Origin: Bog-473 sp963719485
GTDB taxonomy: Bacteria; Actinomycetota; Acidimicrobiia; Acidimicrobiales; RAAP-2
Length of the DNA: 64,000 bases
Reading direction: 5' to 3'
Assembly (NCBI GenBank): GCA_963719485.1
Contig: OY970387.1
Coordinates: 2,790,001 to 2,854,000 of the forward strand
Position numbers and translations under genes: made by a program. How positions within the stretch are numbered: the first letter of the stretch is position 1; every line of letters begins with the position of its first letter. Below, in pieces: positions 45,264 through 53,972 of this stretch. Under the pieces are notes generated by a model that was not told where the DNA came from, did not search any database, and saw only the letters and a program-made list of their open reading frames with translations.

Positions 45264-47014
45264 AGAGAGAACACGGCACCGCCGCAAGTCCGTTCCGCCA
45301 ACCGAAGGCCGTCTGGGCGGTCGCTCTGGCGTGTGTGGTCTCCTTCATGGGAATCGGCCTGGTGGACCCGATTCTGCCGGCCCTCTCCAAGCAGCTCAAC
45401 GCGTCGCCGAGTTCGGTCGAGTTGCTCTTCACGAGCTACCTCGTGGTGACGGCGGTTGCGATGCTGGTCACCGGCTGGGTTTCCAGCCGGATCGGCAGCA
45501 GGAGGACTCTGATCGCTGGTCTGAGCCTCATCGTCGTCTTCAGCGCGCTTGCCGGATCCTCGCAGACCATCAACCAGATCATCGGCTTCCGAGCCGGGTG
45601 GGGACTGGGCAACGCGCTGTTCATCGCCACGTCGCTCGCGGTAATCGTCGGCTCGGCGTCGGGTGGGTTCACAGGGGCAATCATCCTCTACGAAACGGCC
45701 CTCGGTGTCGGCATCGCCCTCGGACCGCTCGTCGGCGGTGAGCTTGGTGCCGTCAGCTGGAGGGGGCCCTTCTACGGCGTGACCGTGCTCATGGGGATCT
45801 CGCTGGTCGCCACCATTGCGTTCGTCCAGGGCACGCCCCGATCACCTCATCCGACGTCGATCCTCGAACCGATCCGGGCGTTACGCCATCGGGGCCTGGC
45901 CACCATGAGTGTGACCGCCCTGTTCTACAACTGGGGGTTTTTCACGCTCCTGGCCTACACGCCGTTCCTCATGCATCTGAGCATCCACCAACTGGGATAT
46001 GTCTTCACGTGTTGGGGGATCCTGGTCGCCATCTTCGCCGTGTTCGTCGCCCCTCGAGCCCAGCGTCGCTTCGGTACCCCGAGAACCCTCTACGTCAGCT
46101 TTGCTCTTTTGGCGGTAGATCTCTTGGTCATCGCCCTCTTCCCCTCCTCCAAGACCATCCTCATCGTTGCCGTCATCGTCTCCGGAGCATTCATCGGCTT
46201 GAACAACACCCTGACGACCCAAGCCGTCATGTTGGTCGCCCCGGTGGAGAAGTCGATTGCATCAGCTTCCTACGGCTTCGTCCGGTTCATCGGCGGCGGC
46301 CTGGCACCCTACTGTGCCAGCAAGCTGGCGATCGCCTTCAACGTCTCGTTGCCCTTCTATGTGGCGGCCGGATCCGTGGTCATTGGCATCTGCGTCCTCG
46401 CCACCGGCCATGCTCTCCTCACCAACGCGGAGAACCCTGCCGAAGAGTCCGTCGACCTCAGCTCGGCTTCAGCGCCAACTCCGTCAGCCCGAGTCACAAC
46501 GGTCGCCGCCGAGCCGGTGATCCTGAGTGGGCGCAGCCCCGCGGACCGCCGGCTACCCATCGTGGTCGCCGTCGACGCGGCCCCCGACGCGGAAAGGGTC
46601 ACCGACGTCGCCATCGAACTCGCCCTGCTCCTCGACTGCCCGGTCGAGGTGGTCCACATCGTCGAAACCGACGTGCTCGAAGAGATGGCCCTCGACCTGG
46701 AGTCCTACGATGGGGCAATGGACGTCACGTCGAGGAATGTGGGCCGCGTGCGTGCGGCCGGGCTCGCGGGAGGTGGACATCTGCTGCGGGTCATCAATGA
46801 TCACGGCGAAGTCGGTCGCCGCATCGCCGAGTTTGCCAACCACTCTCACGCGCAGATGGTGGTGATCGGCACGCCCTCTGACACGGAGATCGCCCGGGCC
46901 TTCGATGCTGACCTGACAGAGAACCTGATCCAAGAGGCCCATTGCGCCGTGCATATAGTTCCGACGCGATCTGATCACCGGCCGCTGTCGGCCGCTCAAT
47001 CTGCTGGCCGATGA
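45260..47014 (+). CDS. MFS transporter fused to a C-terminal universal-stress-protein domain
   Basis: A 584-residue fusion. Residues about 15-395 form a 12-helix MFS antiporter (VSFMGIGLVDPILPALSKQL start, motif A as TGWVSSRIGSRRTLIAGLSL, motif C near ETALGVGIALGPLVGG). After a Ser/Pro-rich linker (about 400-425) a Usp domain follows (LPIVVAVDAAPDAERVTDVA to EAHCAVHIVPT). The G-2x-G-9x-G(S/T) ATP-binding pattern of classical Usp proteins is not seen (VIGTPSDTEIARAF instead), so nucleotide binding is doubtful. The ATGA overlap with marR points to a drug- or stress-induced efflux unit with a cytoplasmic sensor domain. Confidence 0.9.
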   Translation: MKREHGTAASPFRQPKAVWAVALACVVSFMGIGLVDPILPALSKQLNASPSSVELLFTSYLVVTAVAMLVTGWVSSRIGSRRTLIAGLSLIVVFSALAGSSQTINQIIGFRAGWGLGNALFIATSLAVIVGSASGGFTGAIILYETALGVGIALGPLVGGELGAVSWRGPFYGVTVLMGISLVATIAFVQGTPRSPHPTSILEPIRALRHRGLATMSVTALFYNWGFFTLLAYTPFLMHLSIHQLGYVFTCWGILVAIFAVFVAPRAQRRFGTPRTLYVSFALLAVDLLVIALFPSSKTILIVAVIVSGAFIGLNNTLTTQAVMLVAPVEKSIASASYGFVRFIGGGLAPYCASKLAIAFNVSLPFYVAAGSVVIGICVLATGHALLTNAENPAEESVDLSSASAPTPSARVTTVAAEPVILSGRSPADRRLPIVVAVDAAPDAERVTDVAIELALLLDCPVEVVHIVETDVLEEMALDLESYDGAMDVTSRNVGRVRAAGLAGGGHLLRVINDHGEVGRRIAEFANHSHAQMVVIGTPSDTEIARAFDADLTENLIQEAHCAVHIVPTRSDHRPLSAAQSAGR

Positions 47015-47042
47015 TGGCCGTCTCGACGGGGAGCCGATTCGG

Positions 47043-47984
47043 TTGGTCGTGATCCTGGCACTCGGCGCGGGATTGGCCAATGCACTCACCAGCGTCTTCC
47101 AGCGCATGGGGGTCGAGGACGCCCCCGACGAAGCCACTCTTCGGTTGAGTCTGCTGACCCATGCACTACGTCGCGGCGTCTGGCTGCTCGGGTTTGCCCT
47201 CATGGTCGCCTCGTTCCTGCTCCAAGCCGTTGCGCTCCACCTGGGCCGGCTTTCTGAGGTCCAACCCATCTTGACCACCGAGCTCATCTTCTTGGTCGTC
47301 GTGCTCGGGATCTGGTTCGGGTTCGCCATCGGGGCACGGGAATGGGTCGGCGTGATCGCGACGGCGGGCGGTCTGGCGGGGTTCTTGTACTTCGCGCATC
47401 CCGAAGAGGGCACGACGACACCACCGACCTGGGCATGGCTGGTCGCGGGAGGTGCCTGCAGCGCTGTCATGCTCGTCGCCGTGCTGCTCGCCCTCCGCGG
47501 GCCCCGTTGGTGGAGGGCGGCCATGTTCGGAACTGCGGCGGCGATCAGCTTCGCATTCACGGCCGCCCTGACCAAGGTGGTTGCCGGCATCGCCGCCTCT
47601 GACTGGACGATGCTCTATCGGCACTGGCAGACATACGGTCTCGTCGTCTTCGGGGTGTTGGGCGTGTTCCTGGCCCAGAACGCCTTCCACGCGGGCCCGA
47701 TCGTGGCCTCGCAATCGTCGCTCGTCTTGGTCGATCCGCTGGCCAGCATCCTTATCGGGGTCGGTTTGTTTGGCGACAGCCTGCGCACGGGCGGGGCATG
47801 GGGACCCCTCGAGGCGGTTTCCCTGCTGGTCATGTTCGCAGGGGCTTTTTGGCTAGCCCACTCGCCCTTGATCACTGGCATGAAGGGTGAGGACGACCAC
47901 TATCACGAGCTGCTTGCACAAAGAGCACATGCGAGGCGAGGTCCCGAGGTCTGCCCTGCGCACTATGCGAGTCCGTCGAGGTGA
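47043..47984 (+). CDS. DMT-type membrane transporter
   Basis: A 313-residue protein with about nine or ten hydrophobic segments in two similar halves, starting VVILALGAGLANALTSVFQR. The layout matches the DMT/EamA-like superfamily, in particular actinobacterial proteins with a GLANALTSVFQR start. The start is TTG 47043 or GTG 47049; GGGGAG lies upstream. It follows the MFS-Usp gene by 28 bases and is probably in the same transcript. Substrate unknown. Confidence 0.75.
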   Translation: MVVILALGAGLANALTSVFQRMGVEDAPDEATLRLSLLTHALRRGVWLLGFALMVASFLLQAVALHLGRLSEVQPILTTELIFLVVVLGIWFGFAIGAREWVGVIATAGGLAGFLYFAHPEEGTTTPPTWAWLVAGGACSAVMLVAVLLALRGPRWWRAAMFGTAAAISFAFTAALTKVVAGIAASDWTMLYRHWQTYGLVVFGVLGVFLAQNAFHAGPIVASQSSLVLVDPLASILIGVGLFGDSLRTGGAWGPLEAVSLLVMFAGAFWLAHSPLITGMKGEDDHYHELLAQRAHARRGPEVCPAHYASPSR

Positions 47985-48083
47985 ACGTGACCACACAGAT
48001 CCTCGAATGATCGTCGATGAGGGGGATCTGATCAGAGGCGCGCACGGACGGCCATAGCCTCCGGATCCAGAAGCACGGGACGT

Positions 48084-48611
48084 CTAGCTCGCGCCCGTCG
48101 TGACTTCTGCCCCGGCGAGGGAAGGTGGGCCCGATCGGCCGTCAGCTTCGCCACCACGAGACCGGCCCCGGGTCCGACCGTGCCAGACGGCGACGGACCA
48201 GGCCAGCAATGCGACCGCTCCGACAGATTCCAAGATGATCGTCTCGGTGACGAACGAAGCACCGGACGACTCCCGAAAGCCGAACAATCCGAAGTTGAGG
48301 CTGACAAGGAGTCCCACGAGGGTCGAGATCATGAATCCCGCCCCCATGAGCCCGGCGAGCGGCCTCGGCCACACCAGCAAGATTGCCGCCAGCACGAAGC
48401 CAGCCACGGCGTCGGCCAAGAAGAGAGGGCCAACGGTCGGGATGTCCCGGTATCCCTCCATCCACAGGTGAAGGTGGATGGCAGCCGCCCAGATGAGCAG
48501 ACCGACGCACACCAGACGGAGCACGAGGGCGGCAAGGTATGAGGGTCCATACCGGGACCGCGCCCCGTGGCGTCGGAACGACGCCATCTGATCAGAGGTT
48601 ACCGTCGCCAT
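48084..48611 (-). CDS. Four-helix membrane protein of unknown function
   Basis: A 175-residue protein with four hydrophobic segments between residues 25 and 145 (LAALVLRLVCVGLLIWAAAI, PLFLADAVAGFVLAAILLVW, LMGAGFMISTLVGLLVSLNF, ETIILESVGAVALLAWSVAV) and a charged C-terminal tail. The first segment contains HLHLW, an arrangement seen in DoxX-like or DUF4345-type proteins, but I do not assign one. ATG 48611 has GGAGGG upstream and overlaps the previous gene's end by 20 bases. Confidence 0.65.
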   Translation of the reverse strand: MATVTSDQMASFRRHGARSRYGPSYLAALVLRLVCVGLLIWAAAIHLHLWMEGYRDIPTVGPLFLADAVAGFVLAAILLVWPRPLAGLMGAGFMISTLVGLLVSLNFGLFGFRESSGASFVTETIILESVGAVALLAWSVAVWHGRTRGRSRGGEADGRSGPPSLAGAEVTTGAS

Positions 48612-48960
48612 CGCTCGGCCCTCCGTTGTTGTCGGGGTCATGGTCGCCACCATTGCCCTGGGTAATACCGTTGATGACAGCGGGCGGTGGAGGGGTCGTT
48701 GTCGGCGGCGGCGGTGGTGGCGGCACGGTGGTGGTCGTCGGCGGAGGCGGCGGCACCGTGGTCGTCGTCGGTGGCGGCGGCGGAACCGTGGTAGGCGGAG
48801 CTGTCGTCGGAGGCGTGGTGGTGCTGGTCGCGGTGTGAGCAGCCGGGGTGGTCTTGATGGCGGTGGCATTGGAGTTCGACGTGAGGCCGAACCCGAGAGC
48901 CAGACCCCCCGCCACGAGGACCGCGATCACCGCGATGAGGATTCCCAGTCGTTTGGTCAC
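48592..48960 (-). CDS. Membrane-anchored Pro/Thr-rich protein
   Basis: A 122-residue protein: N-terminal membrane helix (VTKRLGILIAVIAVLVAGGL, then ALGFGL), then TTTTVPPPPP-type repeats (about residues 45-95) and an acidic Asn/Asp/Gly-rich end (NGGDHDPDNNGGPSDGDGNL). It is probably anchored in the membrane and reaches into the wall. The GTG at 48960 is set by AAAGGAC and by the matching ATG of the truncated copy at 13333. No domain. Confidence 0.7.
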   Translation of the reverse strand: MTKRLGILIAVIAVLVAGGLALGFGLTSNSNATAIKTTPAAHTATSTTTPPTTAPPTTVPPPPPTTTTVPPPPPTTTTVPPPPPPPTTTPPPPAVINGITQGNGGDHDPDNNGGPSDGDGNL

Positions 48961-49125
48961 TTGATGTCCTTTGAAGTTGTTGTGGGACTGTCGCCGTCTG
49001 ATCTCGCGATCTCGGGCTCCCAAAGTCACTACGGTGGAAACGGCACGAGAGATCACTCGGAGTCGTAAGAAGTTGATCAATGACGATGGGCAAACTTTTC
49101 GCCCTACCGCGCCGTATGTTGATGT

Positions 49126-49788
49126 GTGACTCGTCTGGGGTTCTCCCCACGCTCCACGATCGGGATCGTCTCGGCAGTGGCATTGGTTGCCGTGGCGGCC
49201 GGCGTCGGCTCGGCTGTGTGGCCGGCATCGAAGGCCCAGGCTGGAGGCCCGAGCACCGGGACCACGGGTCATCCGCTCTCCACCAGTTCGTCAACGCTTC
49301 GGTCGTTTGGTTGGCTCGCGTCGACCACACCTCCGAACACCTGGACCCGGCTCGCCGTTCCTTCCGGGCTCGGGACCCTGTCCTCGCCTCCTGGGTTCCG
49401 TACTGTCGAGGGTGATCCGGGCACGCTGTCGGTTGCGCTTCGCGGCCGAGCCGGGAACTACCTCGGTTATCTCAATGTCACCCCCCACCAGGGCGATGAG
49501 ACCTTGCGAAACTGGGCCGCATTCCGCCTCTCCCACCTGCGGGACGACGACGCCGCCTCCGTGCACGAGGTCGCCGCGGTGACAGCTCTCCGAACGGCAA
49601 CTGGAGTGCGATCGTGCGTCACCGACGACTACGTGACGACCGTCGCTCACCATCACTTCCACGAAGTGGCCTGTTACGTGATGAGCGGTTCCGTCAGCAG
49701 CGTTGTGGTTGCCGCCACACCTTTGGGGGATCCGGCCCACGTCTGGACCGAACTGCAGAGTTCCCTCGCCGCCTATCCGTCCGAGTAG
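49126..49788 (+). CDS. Secreted or membrane-anchored protein of unknown function
   Basis: A 220-residue protein with an N-terminal signal/anchor (IGIVSAVALVAVAAGVGSAV), a Ser/Thr/Gly-rich linker and a globular part (about 75-215) containing two cysteines, VRSCVTDDYVTT and HEVACYVMSG. The strand order recalls small lipoprotein-like ligand-binding domains, but I recognise no family. The GTG start has no ribosome site; TATGTT ends five bases upstream, so a leaderless transcript is possible. Confidence 0.6.
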   Translation: MTRLGFSPRSTIGIVSAVALVAVAAGVGSAVWPASKAQAGGPSTGTTGHPLSTSSSTLRSFGWLASTTPPNTWTRLAVPSGLGTLSSPPGFRTVEGDPGTLSVALRGRAGNYLGYLNVTPHQGDETLRNWAAFRLSHLRDDDAASVHEVAAVTALRTATGVRSCVTDDYVTTVAHHHFHEVACYVMSGSVSSVVVAATPLGDPAHVWTELQSSLAAYPSE

Positions 49789-49932
49789 CGCGATCGCCGA
49801 AGATCCGGGTTGCCAGGGGCACCTGCGGGTGAGTGGACCTCCAAGGTGCGGATGCGCAGTGGACGGGGTGGACGGACCTGCACGGCAGGGAGTGGAACGA
49901 AGTCCCGGTCGGCTCACGAGACAATGTGAGAA

Positions 49933-50946
49933 TCAGACCGGTTGGCGGGCCGATGTGTCCGTGTTCGACGTTGCGTCACGTCCATTGGGATTGGGCGTGC
50001 CCGAGCGCAACGTGCTCAGGAGCACCTCGGCCGCACCCATCAGGCTGGTGGCCTCGTAGGGAACGACGACCTTGGCATTGTCGGATGCCGCGATTTCTTG
50101 CAGAGCGCGGAGCTGGAGGACCGCCAGCGTGCGTGGGTTGATGGTGGCGGTATCCAGCGAGGTCAATCGAGCGGCCTCACCTTCGCCTCGCAGAACGAAC
50201 GCCTTCTTCTCACCCTCGGCTTGAAGCTCGAGCACCTTCATTTCGGCCTCCGCACTCAGGATGGCCGCCGTCTTGGCCCCCTGTGCTTCGAGCACTGCCG
50301 CCTGCTGGCGACCGCCGGCACTGTTGATGGCCGACTGCTGTTCCCCCTCGGACTTGAGGATCGTCGCCTTCTTGTGCTGCTCGGCTTCCTTCTGCTCGGA
50401 CATGGCCTGCACCACATTGGCCGGCGGGGTGATGTCGAGGATCTCGATGCGGTTGAGGCGTACGCCCCACTTGACCGTGGCGTCCGCCATGTGGTCCTGC
50501 ATGCGCGTGTTGATCGTCTCGCGCTCGGATAGCGCCTGGTCCAGCGACATCTCGCCGATGACGGCGCGGAGCGCGGTGCGGGAGAGCTGGTCGACGGCCA
50601 GCTGGTAGTCGTTGATCTCGAAGAGTGCCGACTTCACGTCGATCACCTGGCAGAAGATGGTGGCACTTACCTGGAGCGACACGTTGTCCTTCGTGATGAC
50701 CGCCTGCTGGTCCCCGGTCATGGGGAACTCACGCATGTCGACCTTCTCCATCTTGTCGACGAACGGGCGCAGCACGCGCAGTCCCGGCTGGTCGACCGAC
50801 CTGAACTCGCCGAAGCGTTTGACCACCCCGACACTTCCCTGCTGGACGATCTTGACGCAGCGCGACACAAACCACGCAGTGAGCCCAACCCCGCCGACTA
50901 CGACGATCGCAACGATACCGATGATGTCTGAAGTCGATGCCAACAT
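49933..50946 (-). CDS. SPFH/band 7 (stomatin-like) membrane protein
   Basis: A 337-residue stomatin/prohibitin-type protein: one N-terminal membrane helix (IIGIVAIVVVGGVGLTAWFV), then the band 7 domain (KIVQQGSVGVVKRFGEFRSV to ALFEINDYQLAVDQLSRTALR), and a long Ala/Glu/Gln coiled coil (KATILKSEGEQQSAINSAGG to KAFVLRGEGEAARL). These proteins form membrane rings and work in quality control of membrane proteins. ATG 50946 has GAGGAG upstream. No NfeD partner gene is adjacent. Confidence 0.92.
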   Translation of the reverse strand: MLASTSDIIGIVAIVVVGGVGLTAWFVSRCVKIVQQGSVGVVKRFGEFRSVDQPGLRVLRPFVDKMEKVDMREFPMTGDQQAVITKDNVSLQVSATIFCQVIDVKSALFEINDYQLAVDQLSRTALRAVIGEMSLDQALSERETINTRMQDHMADATVKWGVRLNRIEILDITPPANVVQAMSEQKEAEQHKKATILKSEGEQQSAINSAGGRQQAAVLEAQGAKTAAILSAEAEMKVLELQAEGEKKAFVLRGEGEAARLTSLDTATINPRTLAVLQLRALQEIAASDNAKVVVPYEATSLMGAAEVLLSTLRSGTPNPNGRDATSNTDTSARQPV

Positions 50947-51162
50947 GGTGTACTCCTCACTCTTGTTGCGTCGAGCTCTTTTGCTCGAACTGCGTTCCGA
51001 AGCCATTGCTCTAACTGACTTTGTGCCGTCTCCTCGAAATCACTCTTGCGAGTTGCGCGAAACCGAACAGAGCGAACAAGTCCACAACGTCGTGGAAAAT
51101 GAACATCTTGACTCCTCCCTCTGCTTGATGTGTCGAGTATGCGGGGAACATCTCAAGAGGAG

Positions 51163-51179
51163 ATAGCCGGCAGGGTTAC
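51163..51179 (+). repeat. 17-base direct repeat, copy 1
   Basis: ATAGCCGGCAGGGTTAC here is repeated exactly at 52817-52833. The two copies flank the UbiB-like kinase gene; this one contains its stop codon. Confidence 0.6.
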
Positions 51180-52684
51180 ATCTGGCGTCGACCTGCGGCC
51201 GGCAACGGAGTCGTGGAAGGCTCCCACCGACCTGCCCGTGTTGTGCTGGCCGCGTTGGTCGTCGCAGGGCCGGCTGTGGTGCCGCGAGCGGCGCGCCAGG
51301 CGGCGTCCAAATGCCCCAACTCGGTGGCCGGCGGTCCGCCGTGGCGTATCTCGGAGTCGATCGACCTCCAGTCGGCGGTGGCGTAGAGGTGTCCCAGTAT
51401 GGAGCAAGCGCCGATCATGATCCGATTGAGGAAGAGCAGATCCTTCGGCATCTGGAGCCGACCGGTGACGTCGCTCCATGGTCCCAACGGCTGGTACATA
51501 CCGGCCACGATCTCCGCGACCGACTCTGGTGTGTAGGTATACGGCTGCATGTCCCAGCGGTCCCGCAACGCCGCGCGGTAGAACTCGAGCAACCGATCCG
51601 GGTCGAGTCCTTCGGCGGCGTTGTCCGAGAGCAGCCCTACGTTGATGAACGCCCGCAGCACGCCCGTTGCGTCGCAGGCCAGAGCGGCGTCCACCAGACC
51701 CGACATGACCGAGACGCGCTCCGCGGTGAATCTCTTGACGCACCCGAAGTCCAGGAAGGTGACAGAGCCGTCCTCGTGGAAGAGGTAGTTGCCTGGATGC
51801 GGGTCCGCGTTGAAGATCCCGTGTCGGTGCAGGCTGGCGAATACGAAACGGAAGATGGTCTCACCCCAACGCGAGCGGATGGCGTCTCCCACCGTTGTCG
51901 TCTCCGACCACGGCCTTCCGTGAACGAAATCGGTTGTCAGGACCCGGCTGGTCGAGAGCTCGGGGTAGACCTCGGGAATGTGAATGAACGGATGCCCGTC
52001 GTAGATCGCATGGAACTCTTGCTGGTTGGCCGCCTCAATCGTGTAGTCCAGCTCGTCCACAACCCGTTCTCGTATCTCGCCCATCATCATCTTCGGGTCG
52101 AGGTTGGGCGCCTGAGGACCGAGCAGCGTCAGTCCGGCTCTGATGACCGAGGCGAGCAGCTTGGTATTGGCGAGATCTGCTCGCACCGCGTCTGACACGC
52201 CCGGATACTGCACTTTGACGGCCAGCTCCGTGCCGTCATCCAAACGTGCCAGGTGCACCTGGCCGATGGAGGCCGCAGCGATGGGCTGTGGCGAGAAGAA
52301 GGCGAAGAGTTCTTCGGGACGGGCGCCGAGTTCGGCTTGGATCACGTCGGCGATCTCATCGGTCGCGAGTGGCGGCACATCATTTTGGAGCCGAGCCAGC
52401 GTCGACTGGAACAGCTCGCGGTGGGGTGTGGGGACCACACCGTCGACGTCGACGAACGAGAGGATCTGGCCCACTTTCATGACCGCTCCCTTCATGTCGC
52501 CCAAGACCTCGGCGTAGCGCTCGGCGAGCCGCTCCTGGCGGACGCGCTCGGCGGCCTGGTCCGCGTCGCTCCCTGCACGACTGTGCATGCGGGTCTGGGT
52601 CCTGGTGGCCACGGTGTGCCCAGCGAGCCCCGCCAGTCGAACCGTGCGGCCAACCCGTCCGGTGGGCAGTTTGTTGTGCGCCAT
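51176..52684 (-). CDS. UbiB/ABC1/AarF-family atypical kinase
   Basis: A 502-residue ABC1-type protein kinase-like ATPase. The KxGQ motif is MKVGQILSF, the AAAS nucleotide loop IAAASIGQVHLA, the catalytic-like HADPHPGN appears as FNADPHPGNYLF, and the metal DFG as LDFGCVKRF. UbiB proteins act in quinone or other isoprenoid-lipid handling at the membrane. The ATG at 52684 is chosen over an upstream TTG at 52732 because homologues start near GRTVRLAGLAG; no clear ribosome site. Flanked by 17-base direct repeats. Confidence 0.88.
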   Translation of the reverse strand: MAHNKLPTGRVGRTVRLAGLAGHTVATRTQTRMHSRAGSDADQAAERVRQERLAERYAEVLGDMKGAVMKVGQILSFVDVDGVVPTPHRELFQSTLARLQNDVPPLATDEIADVIQAELGARPEELFAFFSPQPIAAASIGQVHLARLDDGTELAVKVQYPGVSDAVRADLANTKLLASVIRAGLTLLGPQAPNLDPKMMMGEIRERVVDELDYTIEAANQQEFHAIYDGHPFIHIPEVYPELSTSRVLTTDFVHGRPWSETTTVGDAIRSRWGETIFRFVFASLHRHGIFNADPHPGNYLFHEDGSVTFLDFGCVKRFTAERVSVMSGLVDAALACDATGVLRAFINVGLLSDNAAEGLDPDRLLEFYRAALRDRWDMQPYTYTPESVAEIVAGMYQPLGPWSDVTGRLQMPKDLLFLNRIMIGACSILGHLYATADWRSIDSEIRHGGPPATELGHLDAAWRAARGTTAGPATTNAASTTRAGRWEPSTTPLPAAGRRQM

Positions 52685-52753
52685 CGCGGGGCTATGCCGC
52701 CGCTTCGCCGAGAGCTCCGCCTCGGTATCCAAATGTGGTCGGCGCTGTCGGTG

Positions 52754-52801
52754 GTCTCGGCAAAGTTCCTCCCCGGTGTCTCGGCAAAGTTCCTCCCCAG
52801 T
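52754..52801 (+). repeat. Tandem pair of a 24-base unit
   Basis: TCTCGGCAAAGTTCCTCCCC plus four bases occurs twice in a row (52754-52777 and 52778-52801) with one mismatch. It is just upstream of the UbiB-like gene and could be part of its promoter or a slippage product. Confidence 0.65.
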
Positions 52802-52816
52802 GAAGCCTGCCCAGTG

Positions 52817-52833
52817 AATAGCCGGCAGGGTTA
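52817..52833 (+). repeat. 17-base direct repeat, copy 2
   Basis: Exact copy of 51163-51179, same orientation, 1654 bases away. A shorter inverted relative (ATGTAACCCTG) occurs at 52881-52891. Confidence 0.6.
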
Positions 52834-52907
52834 CGTGGATAGAAGCAGACCGTGCCGTTCGGCCTCGACAAGCGGTCGGGATGTAACCCTGAGGTCTATG
52901 AGGTCAC

Positions 52908-53972
52908 ATGGACGTCGCTGCCTTCTGTACCCAAAGCTCGGTCCTGGTCGTGGTCGGCAAGGGTGGGGTCGGCAAGTCGACCCTCAGCGCCACCGTGGCC
53001 AGAATGGCGGCTCGCAATGGCGTGTCGGTGCTGCTGGTCGAACTCGAGGGAAGAAGCGGTCAGAGCGGGGTGTTCGGACGGCACGTGATGACCTCTGACG
53101 GGGTCGAACTGTCCGCCGCTGGAACCGGCGATCAGGGCGCTCGGTCGGCGCCGATCCGGGTGCAGACGATCACTCCCGAGGACGCCCTGATCGACTATCT
53201 GGTCGACCACGGTTTTCGCCCTGCGGCGAGGCGCCTTGTGAAGTCGGGGATGCTCGACGTGGTGGCCACGGCCATCCCGGGCGTCCGGGATATTCTCGTC
53301 CTCGGGAAGATCGTCGAGCTGGAGCAGGCTCACACGGCCGATTTGATCGTCGTGGACGGTCCGGCCGCCGGCCATGCGACCACGTTCCTGAGCAGCGCCC
53401 AAGGGCTGTTGGATTCGAGCAGAACGGGACCCATCCACGCTCAGGCCGCCGACGTGGTTGGGTTGATGTCCGACGCCGCTCGATGCCAAGTCGTCCTGGT
53501 CACCCTGGCCGAGGAGACCCCGGTCAACGAGACGGTCGAGACCGCGCTCACCCTCGACGACCGGCTCGGCACGCACCTCGGGCCGGTGATCGTGAATTGC
53601 CTGTACCCGCGGCTCGACAACCTCGACGCCGACCCTGAGGCTGCCGCCATCGCCGCTGGCGTCACCCTTCACCCTGGCGAGGCCGACGCCATGCGGGCCG
53701 CCGCCGCATTCCGCCGTCGGCGTCAGGAGATGCAGGCCGAGCAGGCGACCCGCCTCGCAGAGGCGCTACCCCTGCCCCAGTTGTGGCTACCCCAGCTGTT
53801 CGCGGGGGAGGTCGGCCTCCCGGAGATAGATCTGCTCGTCGACGCCCTGGAGGCCGGGCTGCTCCACCTTCGCGAACCAGCGGGCCGCGCCGATTGGACG
53901 GGCTCGGCCAAGCGAGCGGCACGTCTCCGAGTGCCCGGACGCGCCGCTGCCGGCATGAGCTCATTGTCGTGA
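52908..53972 (+). CDS. ArsA/Get3-like ATPase, first of a pair
   Basis: A 354-residue P-loop ATPase of the ArsA/GET3 group. The deviant Walker A is GKGGVGKS (residues 17-24) with the signature intradimer Lys18; the second conserved block is LIVVDGPAAGHATTFLSSA (in Get3, DTAPTGHTLR). No CxxC zinc site is seen. Actinobacteria carry pairs of such genes; in Mycobacterium tuberculosis the corresponding pair (Rv3679-Rv3680) has been linked to redox and nitric-oxide tolerance (recalled, not checked). It overlaps the second gene as GTGA. Confidence 0.87.
   Translation: MDVAAFCTQSSVLVVVGKGGVGKSTLSATVARMAARNGVSVLLVELEGRSGQSGVFGRHVMTSDGVELSAAGTGDQGARSAPIRVQTITPEDALIDYLVDHGFRPAARRLVKSGMLDVVATAIPGVRDILVLGKIVELEQAHTADLIVVDGPAAGHATTFLSSAQGLLDSSRTGPIHAQAADVVGLMSDAARCQVVLVTLAEETPVNETVETALTLDDRLGTHLGPVIVNCLYPRLDNLDADPEAAAIAAGVTLHPGEADAMRAAAAFRRRRQEMQAEQATRLAEALPLPQLWLPQLFAGEVGLPEIDLLVDALEAGLLHLREPAGRADWTGSAKRAARLRVPGRAAAGMSSLS

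Noticed and set aside
52741..52895. Repeat-rich stretch as a possible CRISPR array
   Set aside because: Only two tandem units without spacers and a separate pair of 17-base repeats; no cas genes.
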